DNA of 64,000 nt from an uncultured Bacteroidota bacterium (GTDB lineage Bacteria; Bacteroidota; Bacteroidia; Flavobacteriales; Flavobacteriaceae), in assembly GCA_902523635.1 (NCBI GenBank), contig CABZAE010000001.1:1-64000 (forward strand). The letters run 5' to 3'. This document shows positions 25,636 through 34,346 of this stretch, in pieces. Position 1 is the stretch's first letter. Each line of letters begins with the position of its first letter. The notes under the pieces are model-generated. The model worked only from the letters and a program-made list of their open reading frames with translations, was not told the DNA's origin and made no database searches. The position numbers and the translations under genes are program-made.

Positions 25636-26181
25636 TTATGATCTTAGTGTTTTTATTGTATTATCATTATTAACTTTTATTATTCTAGAGGCCTTACTTA
25701 TTTTTTTATTTAAGTTAATTTTTACAACGTAATCGACCATTTCTAATATTTCGGAATCTATTTCGTCAAAGCAACTTGGAAATTTTTTTCCAGAAAAATT
25801 TACAGATGTTGAAGTAATAGGTTTTCCAAATCTTTTAATTAATTCTTGGCAAAATGAATCGTTAGGAATTCTTATTCCTACACTTTTTTTGAAAGTAGTT
25901 AAATTTTTAATTTGTTCGTAAATAATAGTCGTAGGTATTGTATTTGATTTTAAAAAACTTTTAATAAAATCATTTACATAAACATATTTTTCCAACATTT
26001 TAATACTGTCGATCAAACAAATTAATGGCATAGAATAATCTCTTTTTTTTATGTCAAAAATTTTATCAATTGCCTCCTGATTAGTTGCATCGCAACCAAT
26101 CGCCCATATAGTATCACTAGGATAAATGATAACTCCACCCTTTTCCAGAATTTTTATAGCTTTATTAATTAGAGGCTGCAT
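25636..26181 (-). CDS. tsaC: Threonylcarbamoyl-AMP synthase (Sua5/YciO/YrdC family)
   Basis: TsaC makes threonylcarbamoyl-AMP, the activated intermediate for t6A37 on ANN-decoding tRNAs. The 181-residue product has LEKGGVIIYPSDTIWAIGCDATN near the start, IKKRDYSMPLICLI with the conserved KxR...PL, and a GKPITSTSVNFSG-type C-terminal block. I used the ATG giving MQPLINKAIKIL; the ORF-track start is 14 residues earlier and overlaps dapD. It lies between dapD (10-base gap) and cca (no gap), so two tRNA-maturation genes are adjacent. Confidence 0.92.
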   Translation of the reverse strand: MQPLINKAIKILEKGGVIIYPSDTIWAIGCDATNQEAIDKIFDIKKRDYSMPLICLIDSIKMLEKYVYVNDFIKSFLKSNTIPTTIIYEQIKNLTTFKKSVGIRIPNDSFCQELIKRFGKPITSTSVNFSGKKFPSCFDEIDSEILEMVDYVVKINLNKKISKASRIIKVNNDNTIKTLRS

Positions 26182-26191
26182 TAAATATAAG

Positions 26192-26998
26192 TTATACAGA
26201 GATATCGTGTTCTCTAAGAGCATTGTTCAAGGACGTTTTTTTGTCAGTGCTTTCTTTTCTTTGACCAATGATAAGTGCACAAGGAACATTAAAATCACCT
26301 GATTGAAATTTTTTGGGATATGATCCTGGGATAACAACTGATCTTGAAGGAATAAAACCTTTTGATTCTATAGCCTTTTCACCTGTTACATCAATAATTT
26401 TTGTTGATGCTGTAAGGACAACATTTGCTCCCAATACTGCTTCTTCACCAATTCTTACCCCCTCAACAATTATACATCTAGATCCAATAAAGGCATTGTC
26501 CTCAATTATTACAGGTGATGCTTGAAGAGGTTCTAAAACTCCCCCTATACCAACACCTCCACTTAAATGAACATTTTTTCCAACCTGTGCACAACTCCCA
26601 ACAGTAGCCCAAGTGTCAACCATTGTTCCTGAATCAACATAAGCTCCAATGTTAATGTAACTGGGCATAAGTATAACACCTTTGTTAATAAAAGAACCAT
26701 ACCTAGCAACAGCGTGAGGGACAACTCTTATTTTTTTGGCAGAATAGTTTTTTTTCAAAGGAATTTTATCGTGAAACTCCATTGGTCCAGCTTCTACGGT
26801 TTTCATTTTTTGTATTGGGAAGTATAATACTACAGCCTTTTTGATCCATTCGTTAACCACCCAGTTGCCGTCAAGTTTTTTAGCAATTCTGATTTCACCA
26901 TTATCAAGTTTTTTTATTACATCACGAACAACTTGGACTGTTTCTATATTTTCTAATAGCGATCTATCTTCCCATGCTTTTTCAATAATTTCTTTCAC
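26192..26998 (-). CDS. dapD: 2,3,4,5-tetrahydropyridine-2,6-dicarboxylate N-succinyltransferase
   Basis: DapD succinylates tetrahydrodipicolinate in the succinylase branch of diaminopimelate/lysine synthesis, which also feeds peptidoglycan. The 268-residue protein starts MKEIIEKAWEDRSLL and contains the left-handed beta-helix hexapeptide repeats (VILMPSYINIGAYVDSGTMVDTWATVGSCAQVGKNVHLSGGVGIGG) and VIIEDNAFIGSRCIIVEGVRIGEEAVLGANV. The start codon reads GTG; no in-frame ATG lies between it and the promoter. It opens the dapD-tsaC-cca-ctaA-pRiA4b operon and is divergent from ruvX. Confidence 0.97.
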   Translation of the reverse strand: MKEIIEKAWEDRSLLENIETVQVVRDVIKKLDNGEIRIAKKLDGNWVVNEWIKKAVVLYFPIQKMKTVEAGPMEFHDKIPLKKNYSAKKIRVVPHAVARYGSFINKGVILMPSYINIGAYVDSGTMVDTWATVGSCAQVGKNVHLSGGVGIGGVLEPLQASPVIIEDNAFIGSRCIIVEGVRIGEEAVLGANVVLTASTKIIDVTGEKAIESKGFIPSRSVVIPGSYPKKFQSGDFNVPCALIIGQRKESTDKKTSLNNALREHDISV

Positions 26999-27012
26999 TT
27001 TCTTTTTTTTTT

Positions 27013-27020
27013 CAAATATA
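27013..27020 (-). promoter_or_regulatory. -7 box of the dapD operon
   Basis: TATATTTG on the minus strand matches TAnnTTTG and lies 14 bases before the GTG start of dapD, in the 79-bp gap to the divergent ruvX. No matching -33 TTG was seen. Confidence 0.45.
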
Positions 27021-27068
27021 CACGGTAAATAATATATTTTTAGATTATATACTTAATAATATATGAAT

Positions 27069-27076
27069 TACCTTTG
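27069..27076 (+). promoter_or_regulatory. -7 box of ruvX next to a double ATG
   Basis: TACCTTTG matches TAnnTTTG. One base later comes ATGATG. At the spacing seen for recR and lysA, transcription would begin at the second ATG (27081), making a leaderless message from which the first ATG is missing. Confidence 0.45.
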
Positions 27077-27077
27077 A

Positions 27078-27497
27078 ATGATGTCTAGAATTATTGCATT
27101 GGATTTCGGTTTGAAAAGAATTGGAATTGCTATAACTGATGAATCTAATAAATTAGCATTTGGTTTAGAAACAGTTGATTGTCAAGATATAATTAGCATT
27201 TTAAAAAAAAAAATAACTGACTACAATGTTGAAAAAATTGTTATTGGCAAGCCAATTAAAATGAATAATACCCCCTCCCAAATTGAGCCAAATATTTTAA
27301 AATTTATTCAAAAAATTAAAAAACAATTCGATATGATAAAAATTGAAAGATATGATGAAAGGTTCACATCAATTGTTGCAAAAAAAACAATCGCTAATTC
27401 AGGATTAAAAAAAAACAAGAAAAAAGATAAGAAATTGATTGACAAAATTAGTGCTACTCTTATACTACAATCATATCTAAAAAATAAAGAAATATGA
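27078..27497 (+). CDS. ruvX: Holliday junction resolvase-like protein / 16S rRNA processing nuclease RuvX (YqgF)
   Basis: YqgF/RuvX proteins have an RNase H-like fold and act in pre-16S rRNA 5' processing and possibly in recombination. The 139 residues carry the family start RIIALDFGLKRIGIAITDE with the first catalytic aspartate, then VEKIVIGKPIKMNN, and the block ERYDERFTSIVAKK with the second acidic residue. Two adjacent ATG codons exist; the second (27081) may be the real start in view of the promoter. Its TGA overlaps the def ATG (ATGA). Confidence 0.93.
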   Translation: MMSRIIALDFGLKRIGIAITDESNKLAFGLETVDCQDIISILKKKITDYNVEKIVIGKPIKMNNTPSQIEPNILKFIQKIKKQFDMIKIERYDERFTSIVAKKTIANSGLKKNKKKDKKLIDKISATLILQSYLKNKEI

Positions 27498-28084
27498 TAT
27501 TACCAATTATGGCTTTGGGGAATCAAGTTTTGAAACTTAAAGCTAAGGAAATAAAAAATGATCATAAAAATCTTGATAAACTTATACAAGATATGTGGGA
27601 AACTATGTACAATGCTAATGGAGTAGGTTTAGCTGCTCCACAAATTGGAAAGTCAATTAGATTATTTATTGTTGATACAGCTCCTTTTGCTAATGATGAG
27701 GAATTGGATTCTTCAGAAAGAAAAAAAATCATTGATTTTAAGAAGGTTTTTATAAACCCAGTTATTTTGAGTAAATCATCAAATTTGTGTTCCTTCACCG
27801 AGGGATGTTTAAGTGTGCCAGATATAAGAGAAAATGTTAAACGTGAAGATAAAATAGTTATCCATTTTCTAAATGAAAATTTTGAAAAACAAACTCTTGA
27901 ATTGGATGGGCTTTGTGCAAGGGTTGTCCAACATGAATATGATCACATTGAGGGAATATTATTCACAGACAAAATAAGTTCTTTTAAACGAAAAATAATT
28001 AGTAATAAATTAAAAAATATCTCGTTAGGAAAAATTGATTCTCCTTATCCAATGCTTTTTAAGAATACTTATGAAATTAAATAA
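27494..28084 (+). CDS. def: Peptide deformylase
   Basis: Deformylase removes the N-formyl group from nascent proteins at the ribosome. All three metal-site motifs are visible in the 196 residues: GVGLAAPQIG (about 38), EGCLSVPD (about 106, metal cysteine) and VVQHEYDHIEG (about 150, HExxH). Size is usual for Bacteroidetes. The start overlaps the ruvX stop by four bases and the end overlaps mazG by 14 bases. Confidence 0.97.
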   Translation: MILPIMALGNQVLKLKAKEIKNDHKNLDKLIQDMWETMYNANGVGLAAPQIGKSIRLFIVDTAPFANDEELDSSERKKIIDFKKVFINPVILSKSSNLCSFTEGCLSVPDIRENVKREDKIVIHFLNENFEKQTLELDGLCARVVQHEYDHIEGILFTDKISSFKRKIISNKLKNISLGKIDSPYPMLFKNTYEIK

Positions 28085-28847
28085 AAAATTAAAGGCAATA
28101 GGTAAGTTACTGAATGTAATGGACACCCTTCGATCTGATTGTCCATGGGATAAAAAACAAACCTTTAAATCATTGAGACCCTTAACAATTGAGGAGACTT
28201 ATGAACTTGCTGATGCGATTTTAAATAAAAATAATGATGAAATAAAAAAAGAGTTAGGTGATTTGCTATTACACATTATATTTTACTCAAAAATAGCCAG
28301 TGAATCTAATTATTTTGATATTGGAGATGTTGCTAATTCAATTATTGAAAAATTAATTTTTAGACACCCACATATCTTTAATAAAAGAATGGAAATCGAC
28401 GAAAATGAGGTTAAAAAGAATTGGGAAAAAATAAAATTAAGTGAGGGTAATAAAGGTGTTTTAGCTGGTGTTCCCAAATCTTTACCCTCAATGTTAAAGG
28501 CAATTAGAATACAAAAAAAAGTATCAAATGTAGGATTTGAATGGAAAAAAGCAGGTGAGGTAAAACAAAAAATCCTTGAGGAAATTAATGAACTTGAAAT
28601 AGAAATTCAGAATAATAATAAAGATAAAGTTGAGGATGAATTTGGTGATGTTCTTTTTTCTTTAATAAATTATGCTAGGTTTTTGAATCTAGACCCTGAT
28701 TACTGCTTGGAAAAAACTAATAAAAAGTTTATTGCTAGATTCAATCTACTTGAAAAAAAAATGCAAATTGACAACAAAAATTTTGATAACGTAAGTTTGT
28801 TAGAATTGAATGAATATTGGGAGAAGACTAAAGACTCTATTTTGTGA
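28071..28847 (+). CDS. mazG: Nucleoside triphosphate pyrophosphohydrolase MazG
   Basis: MazG hydrolyses (d)NTPs to monophosphates and cleans the nucleotide pool. Two MazG repeats are present in the 258 residues: DCPWDKKQTFKSLRPLTIEETYELADAI with KKELGDLLLHIIFYSKIA (about 22-80), and KQKILEEINELEIEI with EDEFGDVLFSLINYARFL (about 165-210), each with the ExxE...ExxD metal pattern. The ORF-track start at 28035 is too early; MKLNKKLKAIGKLLNVMDTL from 28071 fits the family. The 3' end overlaps the convergent DUF349 gene by 11 bases. Confidence 0.95.
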   Translation: MKLNKKLKAIGKLLNVMDTLRSDCPWDKKQTFKSLRPLTIEETYELADAILNKNNDEIKKELGDLLLHIIFYSKIASESNYFDIGDVANSIIEKLIFRHPHIFNKRMEIDENEVKKNWEKIKLSEGNKGVLAGVPKSLPSMLKAIRIQKKVSNVGFEWKKAGEVKQKILEEINELEIEIQNNNKDKVEDEFGDVLFSLINYARFLNLDPDYCLEKTNKKFIARFNLLEKKMQIDNKNFDNVSLLELNEYWEKTKDSIL

Positions 28848-30219
28848 GTTTTATTATTTTGTGCTCAAGCATTTTTATTTTGGAACGGATAGAGACTAAA
28901 TTTTTGCTTACATTCTCTAAAATATTTTTCTGTTTTGTTTTGTTATTGAAAAATGAAATATTGTTTTCATATGTAGAAAGTTGTTTTCGATTAAAATCTA
29001 ACTCTTTTTTCAGATCTTTTTTTTCAGCCTTTTTCTCACTATCACTCATTCTATCGGTTCTAAGGTCAAAAATTTTATTGTCTATTTCTTTTTGATCTAA
29101 ATTTTGTTTTTTTAAATATATTTCCAGAATAGTTAGAAATCTTTCTTCTAATTCCTTTTCAGTTTTTGAAAAACCATTCCAATCGCTTATAACTTTACTC
29201 AAATCTATGTTTCCCTTTCTAATGCGTATTTCTAATTTTTTAACGTAATTAGCTTGTAATTTTAACTCCTCTGTTGTTTTTTTATTTAATTCTTTTTTTT
29301 TATTTCGAATTATTTCAAAAAATTCATCACATAATTCTTTAAATATTTTATAATTTTTTTGGTTAATTTTTTGAGGAATAGGTTTAATTAATTTCCATTT
29401 TTTTTGTAAATTTTTTATTTTCAGCGTCTCCATTTTTTTCTCTTGTTTCAATTTCCTCAACTCTGAAATTAATTTTTCTTGATTTGTAATGTTAATTTTG
29501 TAAAGTTTTTTTCTTTCTTTAAAAAAAATTTTCTTAGAACTATAGAATTCTTTATTGTATTTTTTGAATTCACTCCAAAACTTTTTACTGTGTTTTGTTC
29601 CAAGGGGTCCTGATATTTGAATTTTTTCCTTTAGAATTTCGATTTCATCAATCTTCCTTTTCCATTCACCAATGGAGTGACTTTCTTTAGTTAAAATTTC
29701 TTTGAATTTATTCAAGTACCTCATTTTAACTTTAAGATTTTCGTTATGAATATCTTCTCTATTTTTTTTATAAAGTTTTATGTTTTGTTCAATTGTACTT
29801 TGAATTTCCTCGAATTCTTTTTTAAGTCTTATATCTTCTTTATATGTTGAACCTGTATCAAACTTCCATTTTTTTTTAAGCTTTTTGATCAATTTTTCAG
29901 CTACTAATAAATTATCGCTCAGTGCTAGTTTTCTGGCTTGATCTATTATCTTTTCTTTTTCTTTAATATTGTATTGATTATCAATTTTTTTTAAAGTTTT
30001 ATCAATTCTTAAATAATCATAAAAATTTTTTATGTGATGCTGAAAATTATTCCATATGTCGTCATTTTTTTGATTACCTACTGGACCTATTTGAAACCAC
30101 TTTTCCCTAATATCCTTGAACTCAGAATAATTTTTTGATATACTTTTATTATTATTAATAAGATCTCTTAATCTATTAATTAAGTCTTGTTTGAGCTCAT
30201 AATTTTTTTCAAAATTCAT
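28837..30219 (-). CDS. DUF349 coiled-coil protein
   Basis: The 460 residues are almost entirely charged and helical, with several DUF349 repeats recognisable by blocks such as FKDIREKWFQIGPVGNQKNDDIWNNF and KIQISGPLGTKHSKKFWSEFKKYN (W..IG/PVP..-type). Lysine and glutamate dominate. The family's role is unknown; in proteobacteria a DUF349 protein is linked to stress or DNA-damage responses, but that does not transfer safely. Flavobacterial members I remember are longer, so this one may lack an N-terminal part; there is only 42 bp to aroE upstream, so no lost exon-like segment can hide there. Last gene of the long minus-strand series. Confidence 0.8.
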   Translation of the reverse strand: MNFEKNYELKQDLINRLRDLINNNKSISKNYSEFKDIREKWFQIGPVGNQKNDDIWNNFQHHIKNFYDYLRIDKTLKKIDNQYNIKEKEKIIDQARKLALSDNLLVAEKLIKKLKKKWKFDTGSTYKEDIRLKKEFEEIQSTIEQNIKLYKKNREDIHNENLKVKMRYLNKFKEILTKESHSIGEWKRKIDEIEILKEKIQISGPLGTKHSKKFWSEFKKYNKEFYSSKKIFFKERKKLYKINITNQEKLISELRKLKQEKKMETLKIKNLQKKWKLIKPIPQKINQKNYKIFKELCDEFFEIIRNKKKELNKKTTEELKLQANYVKKLEIRIRKGNIDLSKVISDWNGFSKTEKELEERFLTILEIYLKKQNLDQKEIDNKIFDLRTDRMSDSEKKAEKKDLKKELDFNRKQLSTYENNISFFNNKTKQKNILENVSKNLVSIRSKIKMLEHKIIKLTK

Positions 30220-30261
30220 AAATCAAATTATTAATTTCAAAACAACTCTTTTTTTAAAAAG

Positions 30262-31008
30262 TTAATAGTTCCAAATTCTCCAACTTTCTTCAGCTTGAAC
30301 CTCTAGCATTTCATAACCATTAACTATTTTTGACTTATTTTTCTCAGACATTTTCAAAAATTTTGTTTTTTTTGGATTATAAATTAAATCGAAACACAAA
30401 TGTTTCTCTGTTAAAAAATTATATGGTAATTCTGGACAAGCATTTACATTTGGTGATGTGCCTAACGGAGTACAGTTAACAATTATTTGATGGTTTTTTA
30501 TTATTTGAGAATCAATTTTTTCATAGGTTATATAACCTATTTTATCAGTTCTTGATACAATAGTTCTTTCTATTTTCAGCTCATCTAGGGCGAAAATTAT
30601 AGCTTTGGATGCTCCACCAGATCCAAGAATCAAAGCTTTTTTGTGATACTTCTTTAAAAATTTTTTTATTGAATATTTAAAACCAATATAATCTGTATTG
30701 AATCCAATTGATTTTCCTTTCGAATCAATTTTTATGGTATTTACCGCCCCAATTTTTTGTGCCTCCCCATCAATCTCATCCAAATATTTTAAAATGCTTT
30801 CTTTATATGGAATTGTTACATTCAGTCCTTTGATGTTAGGTTTGTTTAATAGATCTGCAAAACCATCAAGATTATCAATATCGAAATTTATGTATTGACA
30901 AGAATTTTCAATATTTAACTTTAAAAACTTCTCAGTGAAAAATTTTTTGGAAAAAGAGTAATCTATATTTTTACCTATTAATCCGTAAATTTTTTTTTCT
31001 TTTGGCAT
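30262..31008 (-). CDS. aroE: Shikimate dehydrogenase
   Basis: AroE reduces 3-dehydroshikimate to shikimate with NADPH, in chorismate synthesis. The 248-residue protein has the substrate site KIYGLIGKNIDYSFSKKFF and GLNVTIPYKESIL with the catalytic lysine, AVNTIK, NTDYIGF, the nucleotide-binding LILGSGGASKAIIFAL and a C-terminal GYEMLEVQAEESWRIW. It is somewhat shorter than the usual 270. The first 38 bases overlap the upstream DUF368 gene; the family core begins at residue 7, so the overlap is real and not a start-choice effect. Confidence 0.95.
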   Translation of the reverse strand: MPKEKKIYGLIGKNIDYSFSKKFFTEKFLKLNIENSCQYINFDIDNLDGFADLLNKPNIKGLNVTIPYKESILKYLDEIDGEAQKIGAVNTIKIDSKGKSIGFNTDYIGFKYSIKKFLKKYHKKALILGSGGASKAIIFALDELKIERTIVSRTDKIGYITYEKIDSQIIKNHQIIVNCTPLGTSPNVNACPELPYNFLTEKHLCFDLIYNPKKTKFLKMSEKNKSKIVNGYEMLEVQAEESWRIWNY

Positions 31009-31963
31009 AATTTTCTACATAAATTATAAATATACAACCCAAAATTATTAACCCAAGTGCAACTATATTTTCAAAATTTTTTAAATCTGGCATAAACCTC
31101 ATAAAACTATCTTCAGTTAAACTATGTTCTGAAATCACTGTCTCTTTACTAACCTTTCGCCAGGGCCAAATAATTAATAATGAACCAGAGACGAATCCGA
31201 TAATTAAGTTATTTATCTTGTCGTTGAAGTTTCTAATTAAATAACTAAGTAAACTTGATAAAACAACCAAGCCAAAAATTGAACCAATGCAAAAAATGAT
31301 TAAAACATATATTAAATCATAGTCAATAACATAGTTGTATTCATCACTAAAAAAACTTTTTAGTAGGTATAATAAATTATTTACTGAGTCTACTAAAAGT
31401 AGTTTGTAATTCCCTAGAATTATTAATAAAAATGATCCTGAAATCCCTGGAATTATCATACCACAGATACTGATAAACCCACAAAAAAAAATAAAAAATA
31501 AATTTTTATTTTCTGTAAATGGATCTATGTTACTAATCAAAATGCCAAATAATAAACCAATAAGAACAAAGTAAAAATCGTACTTATTATTAATCCTGTT
31601 TTTATTTAATAAAATAAAAATTGAGCCAACAACCATACCAAAGAAAACAGACCAAACATAAAGCTCAGATTTGATAAATAAATAATCAAGAATTTGAGAT
31701 GTTGTAAAGTAACTTATAATTATACCAAGTAGTATAGTTAGTAAAAAAAATACATTATAATTTTTAATTAATAAGTTGAAATCTCTTTTAAGTAAAGCTT
31801 TAAAAAAATTTAAATCTAATTTTTTAAAACTTTCAATCATTTCTTCGTAAAATCCCGTTATTAATGCTACTAGACCGCCTGAGATGCCCGGAAGCTTATT
31901 TGCCGTACCCATTAAAACACTTTTAACAAGTAATTTTATTATTTTTTCAAGGCTATTTTCCAT
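30971..31963 (-). CDS. DUF368 membrane protein (PopT-type polyprenyl-phosphate transporter family), copy 1
   Basis: The 330-residue protein has about eight or more membrane segments and the DUF368 signature near the start, LVKSVLMGTANKLPGISGGLVALITGFYEEMIESF, repeated in the second half as CGFISICGMIIPGISGSFLLIILG, so an inverted or tandem repeat architecture is visible. DUF368 proteins were recently shown in other bacteria to recycle undecaprenyl phosphate across the membrane for cell-wall synthesis. This copy is next to a second member and differs at the first signature (ANKLPG instead of ADIIPG). The end overlaps aroE by 38 bases; the start overlaps copy 2 by 11 bases. Confidence 0.88.
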   Translation of the reverse strand: MENSLEKIIKLLVKSVLMGTANKLPGISGGLVALITGFYEEMIESFKKLDLNFFKALLKRDFNLLIKNYNVFFLLTILLGIIISYFTTSQILDYLFIKSELYVWSVFFGMVVGSIFILLNKNRINNKYDFYFVLIGLLFGILISNIDPFTENKNLFFIFFCGFISICGMIIPGISGSFLLIILGNYKLLLVDSVNNLLYLLKSFFSDEYNYVIDYDLIYVLIIFCIGSIFGLVVLSSLLSYLIRNFNDKINNLIIGFVSGSLLIIWPWRKVSKETVISEHSLTEDSFMRFMPDLKNFENIVALGLIILGCIFIIYVENYAKRKKNLRINR

Positions 31964-32864
31964 TTTTTTTCGTGATGTATTCTAATATGAAAACTAATAA
32001 AATACCTAAAAAGATAAAAACTATTACCGAAACTAAACCATCAAAAAAATCATGATTTGTATTAAATTCAGAAAATGATTTCAAGTTGGAATTTTCATCT
32101 CTCAGTGGCCAGAGTGATGGGAGTGATCCCATCATGAACCCCGTTAAGCAAGAGAATGTTTCATTTGTGTATTTTTTGAATGTCCAACTTAAGAATTTGG
32201 AAAATAATTTAACACTTACAAGAGCACCGGAGATGAATGAAAAAAGATTTAGAAAATAATCACTATTGAATTTAACTACTTCTGTTAATGTAATAATCAT
32301 AGTTTCGTAGGCACCTAGCAATATAAGAATGTAAGCACCAGAAATTCCAGGCAATAGCATAGCTGTAATACTTAACATACCACACAAAAACAGAAAGACA
32401 TAAGTAATCTCAAAATTTCCTGGATTCAAATTTTGTAAAAATAAACCTAAAACAAGGCCAAGCATTAGAAAAAAATAAATAATGAATTCCCATCTTTTAA
32501 TTTTTTTTAATAAGAAAAAGATGCTTGATAGAATTAATCCAAAGAAAAATGACCATAGTGGGGTACTAAAATTATTTAAAAGAAATAATAAAATTTGGCT
32601 AAATACAACTAGACTAAAAGTTATTCCCAAAATCAGACTCAATAGAAAATTAATATTATATTTTAGACCTATTTTTTTAAACTGAAATTTTACAATTGTT
32701 TGAAAAAAATTCAAGTCAATTAGATTTAGCGTATTTAATAACTCTCTGTAAATTCCTGTAATTAGTGCTATCGTACCTCCAGAAACACCAGGAATAATAT
32801 CGGCAATACCCATAGCAATTCCTCTTAAAAAAACACCAAAACGAAGGAATTTTATTTTTTTCAT
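31953..32864 (-). CDS. DUF368 membrane protein (PopT-type polyprenyl-phosphate transporter family), copy 2
   Basis: This 303-residue integral membrane protein has the canonical DUF368 signature FLRGIAMGIADIIPGVSGGTIALITGIYRELL at the N-terminus and its internal repeat CGMLSITAMLLPGISGAYILILLGAY. It is co-oriented with, and overlaps, the shorter-related paralogue downstream. By analogy with characterised DUF368 members it probably returns polyprenyl phosphate to the cytoplasmic face for envelope polymer synthesis; which carrier it handles is unknown. The tandem pair, as I recall, is a common arrangement in flavobacteria. Confidence 0.88.
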   Translation of the reverse strand: MKKIKFLRFGVFLRGIAMGIADIIPGVSGGTIALITGIYRELLNTLNLIDLNFFQTIVKFQFKKIGLKYNINFLLSLILGITFSLVVFSQILLFLLNNFSTPLWSFFFGLILSSIFFLLKKIKRWEFIIYFFLMLGLVLGLFLQNLNPGNFEITYVFLFLCGMLSITAMLLPGISGAYILILLGAYETMIITLTEVVKFNSDYFLNLFSFISGALVSVKLFSKFLSWTFKKYTNETFSCLTGFMMGSLPSLWPLRDENSNLKSFSEFNTNHDFFDGLVSVIVFIFLGILLVFILEYITKKNGK

Positions 32865-32900
32865 TTTGGTAAAAATAAATAATTATTAGAGGACAATGAC

Positions 32901-34268
32901 TTATGAAATATTCATAAAAGTTTCAAGAGCTGGAATATCTTTAAATTTTTTTCTATAAAAATTAAATTTTTCAGGGCAATTTGTATATGCAATTTTTAAA
33001 TAATCTAGTGCTTCAGATTTTTTTTCAAGATTGTAGGATAGTACTGACAATAAATATTTAAACTCATGATTTCTTGTTTTTTCACAGATCTTTAAGATTT
33101 TAGTTTTTAATATTTCAGAAACATCTGTATTATCTAATCCAATACAAAAATTAGTTAAATGTAGAATTGAATCAATTTGTTGTCTCTCAATTTTGATAAT
33201 TTTTTCAATAGCAAGCTTAATTTCAGATTTCGAATCAATTTGAATTGAAATTTTTAAAAATAATTCCCAAAACTTTTTTTTGTCAGGATCTATTTCAATT
33301 GATTTTAAAATGAATTTTTTCGAGATAGAGTATTTATTTTCATTGAAAAAATATTCGGATATTTTCATCCAAGCTTTAGAATGTAAAGGATCAATTTCTA
33401 CAACTTTAGAAAAATATTTTTTGGCTAATTTTTGGTTGTATAGTTTTTCATAACACCTTCCAATTCTGTACAGGGAATAACTATTCGGACCACTAGCAGA
33501 CATAGACATTTCATAATTTTCTATTGCAGAATTAATCTTTTTTGATTTCTCATAAAGTTTTCCAATTTCAATATATGCACCTTCAAATGATTCATCACAA
33601 ATTACGGCATATTCAAATGCCACTAGTGCTTTCTTATCATCTTTCACTTTAACATACTGCTTACCTAAATGATGCCAACAGATTTCACAATATGGATTTG
33701 ATTCTAAAAAATTATTTAAAAAGTCAATTGTTTCTTTGACATTACCAATTGAGTCAAGACAAAACAGTAAATTATTAATTACAAGTAAATCATTGCTATT
33801 AATTTTTAAGCAATTAATAAAAGTGTCTTTTGCATTTTTAAAATCATCAATAAATAAATACTCTTTACCAATCGTATAAAGTGAATCATAAAACAGATCT
33901 GAATTTTTTTCAATTTTTTTCAAAGATTCTATAGATTCTAAATGTTTTTTTTTCTTAGATAAAATTTTAGATTTTTGAAACAATATTTCAGCATTTAAAG
34001 GCTCAAGCTGATGTAATTTATTATTTATTTTCTCAGCTTTTTTTAAATTATTTTCAACGATTGAAATTTCAGCAATTATTAAATTTAATGAAATTGAACT
34101 TGGATACTGTTCGAAAGCTAATTTACCAGCTTTTTTTGCTAAGGGGATATTTCCTGTATCCAAATAATACATAATTATTTCTTCAAATTCATTGGAATCA
34201 AAAAACAAAAAGGAATTTGTTTTTAGCATTGATTCAAATTTATTTACTGATTTAATATTAAAATTCAT
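32901..34268 (-). CDS. Tetratricopeptide-repeat protein
   Basis: The 455 residues consist of TPR-like helical pairs over most of the length (for example AVICDESFEGAYIEIGKLYEKSKKINSAIENYEMS, YSLYRIGRCYEKLYNQKLAKKYFSKVVEIDPLHSKAW). There is no signal peptide, so it is probably cytoplasmic. TPR proteins serve as docking scaffolds; the partner is not evident. Its place between the DUF368 pair and an aminotransferase/OstA-like pair, a neighbourhood I recall from other flavobacteria, hints at an envelope-related process, but this is inference. Confidence 0.88.
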   Translation of the reverse strand: MNFNIKSVNKFESMLKTNSFLFFDSNEFEEIIMYYLDTGNIPLAKKAGKLAFEQYPSSISLNLIIAEISIVENNLKKAEKINNKLHQLEPLNAEILFQKSKILSKKKKHLESIESLKKIEKNSDLFYDSLYTIGKEYLFIDDFKNAKDTFINCLKINSNDLLVINNLLFCLDSIGNVKETIDFLNNFLESNPYCEICWHHLGKQYVKVKDDKKALVAFEYAVICDESFEGAYIEIGKLYEKSKKINSAIENYEMSMSASGPNSYSLYRIGRCYEKLYNQKLAKKYFSKVVEIDPLHSKAWMKISEYFFNENKYSISKKFILKSIEIDPDKKKFWELFLKISIQIDSKSEIKLAIEKIIKIERQQIDSILHLTNFCIGLDNTDVSEILKTKILKICEKTRNHEFKYLLSVLSYNLEKKSEALDYLKIAYTNCPEKFNFYRKKFKDIPALETFMNIS

Positions 34269-34346
34269 TTATCTATAAACTTTTAATCGAAAGATAGTCA
34301 GAGAAAATTTAATTAAGATTCAGGATTCTAATCATTTTTTAACAAT

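Noticed and set aside
34269-34346. tRNA or small RNA in the 78-bp gap
   Set aside because: No cloverleaf pattern, no CCA end and no hairpin with a T-run.
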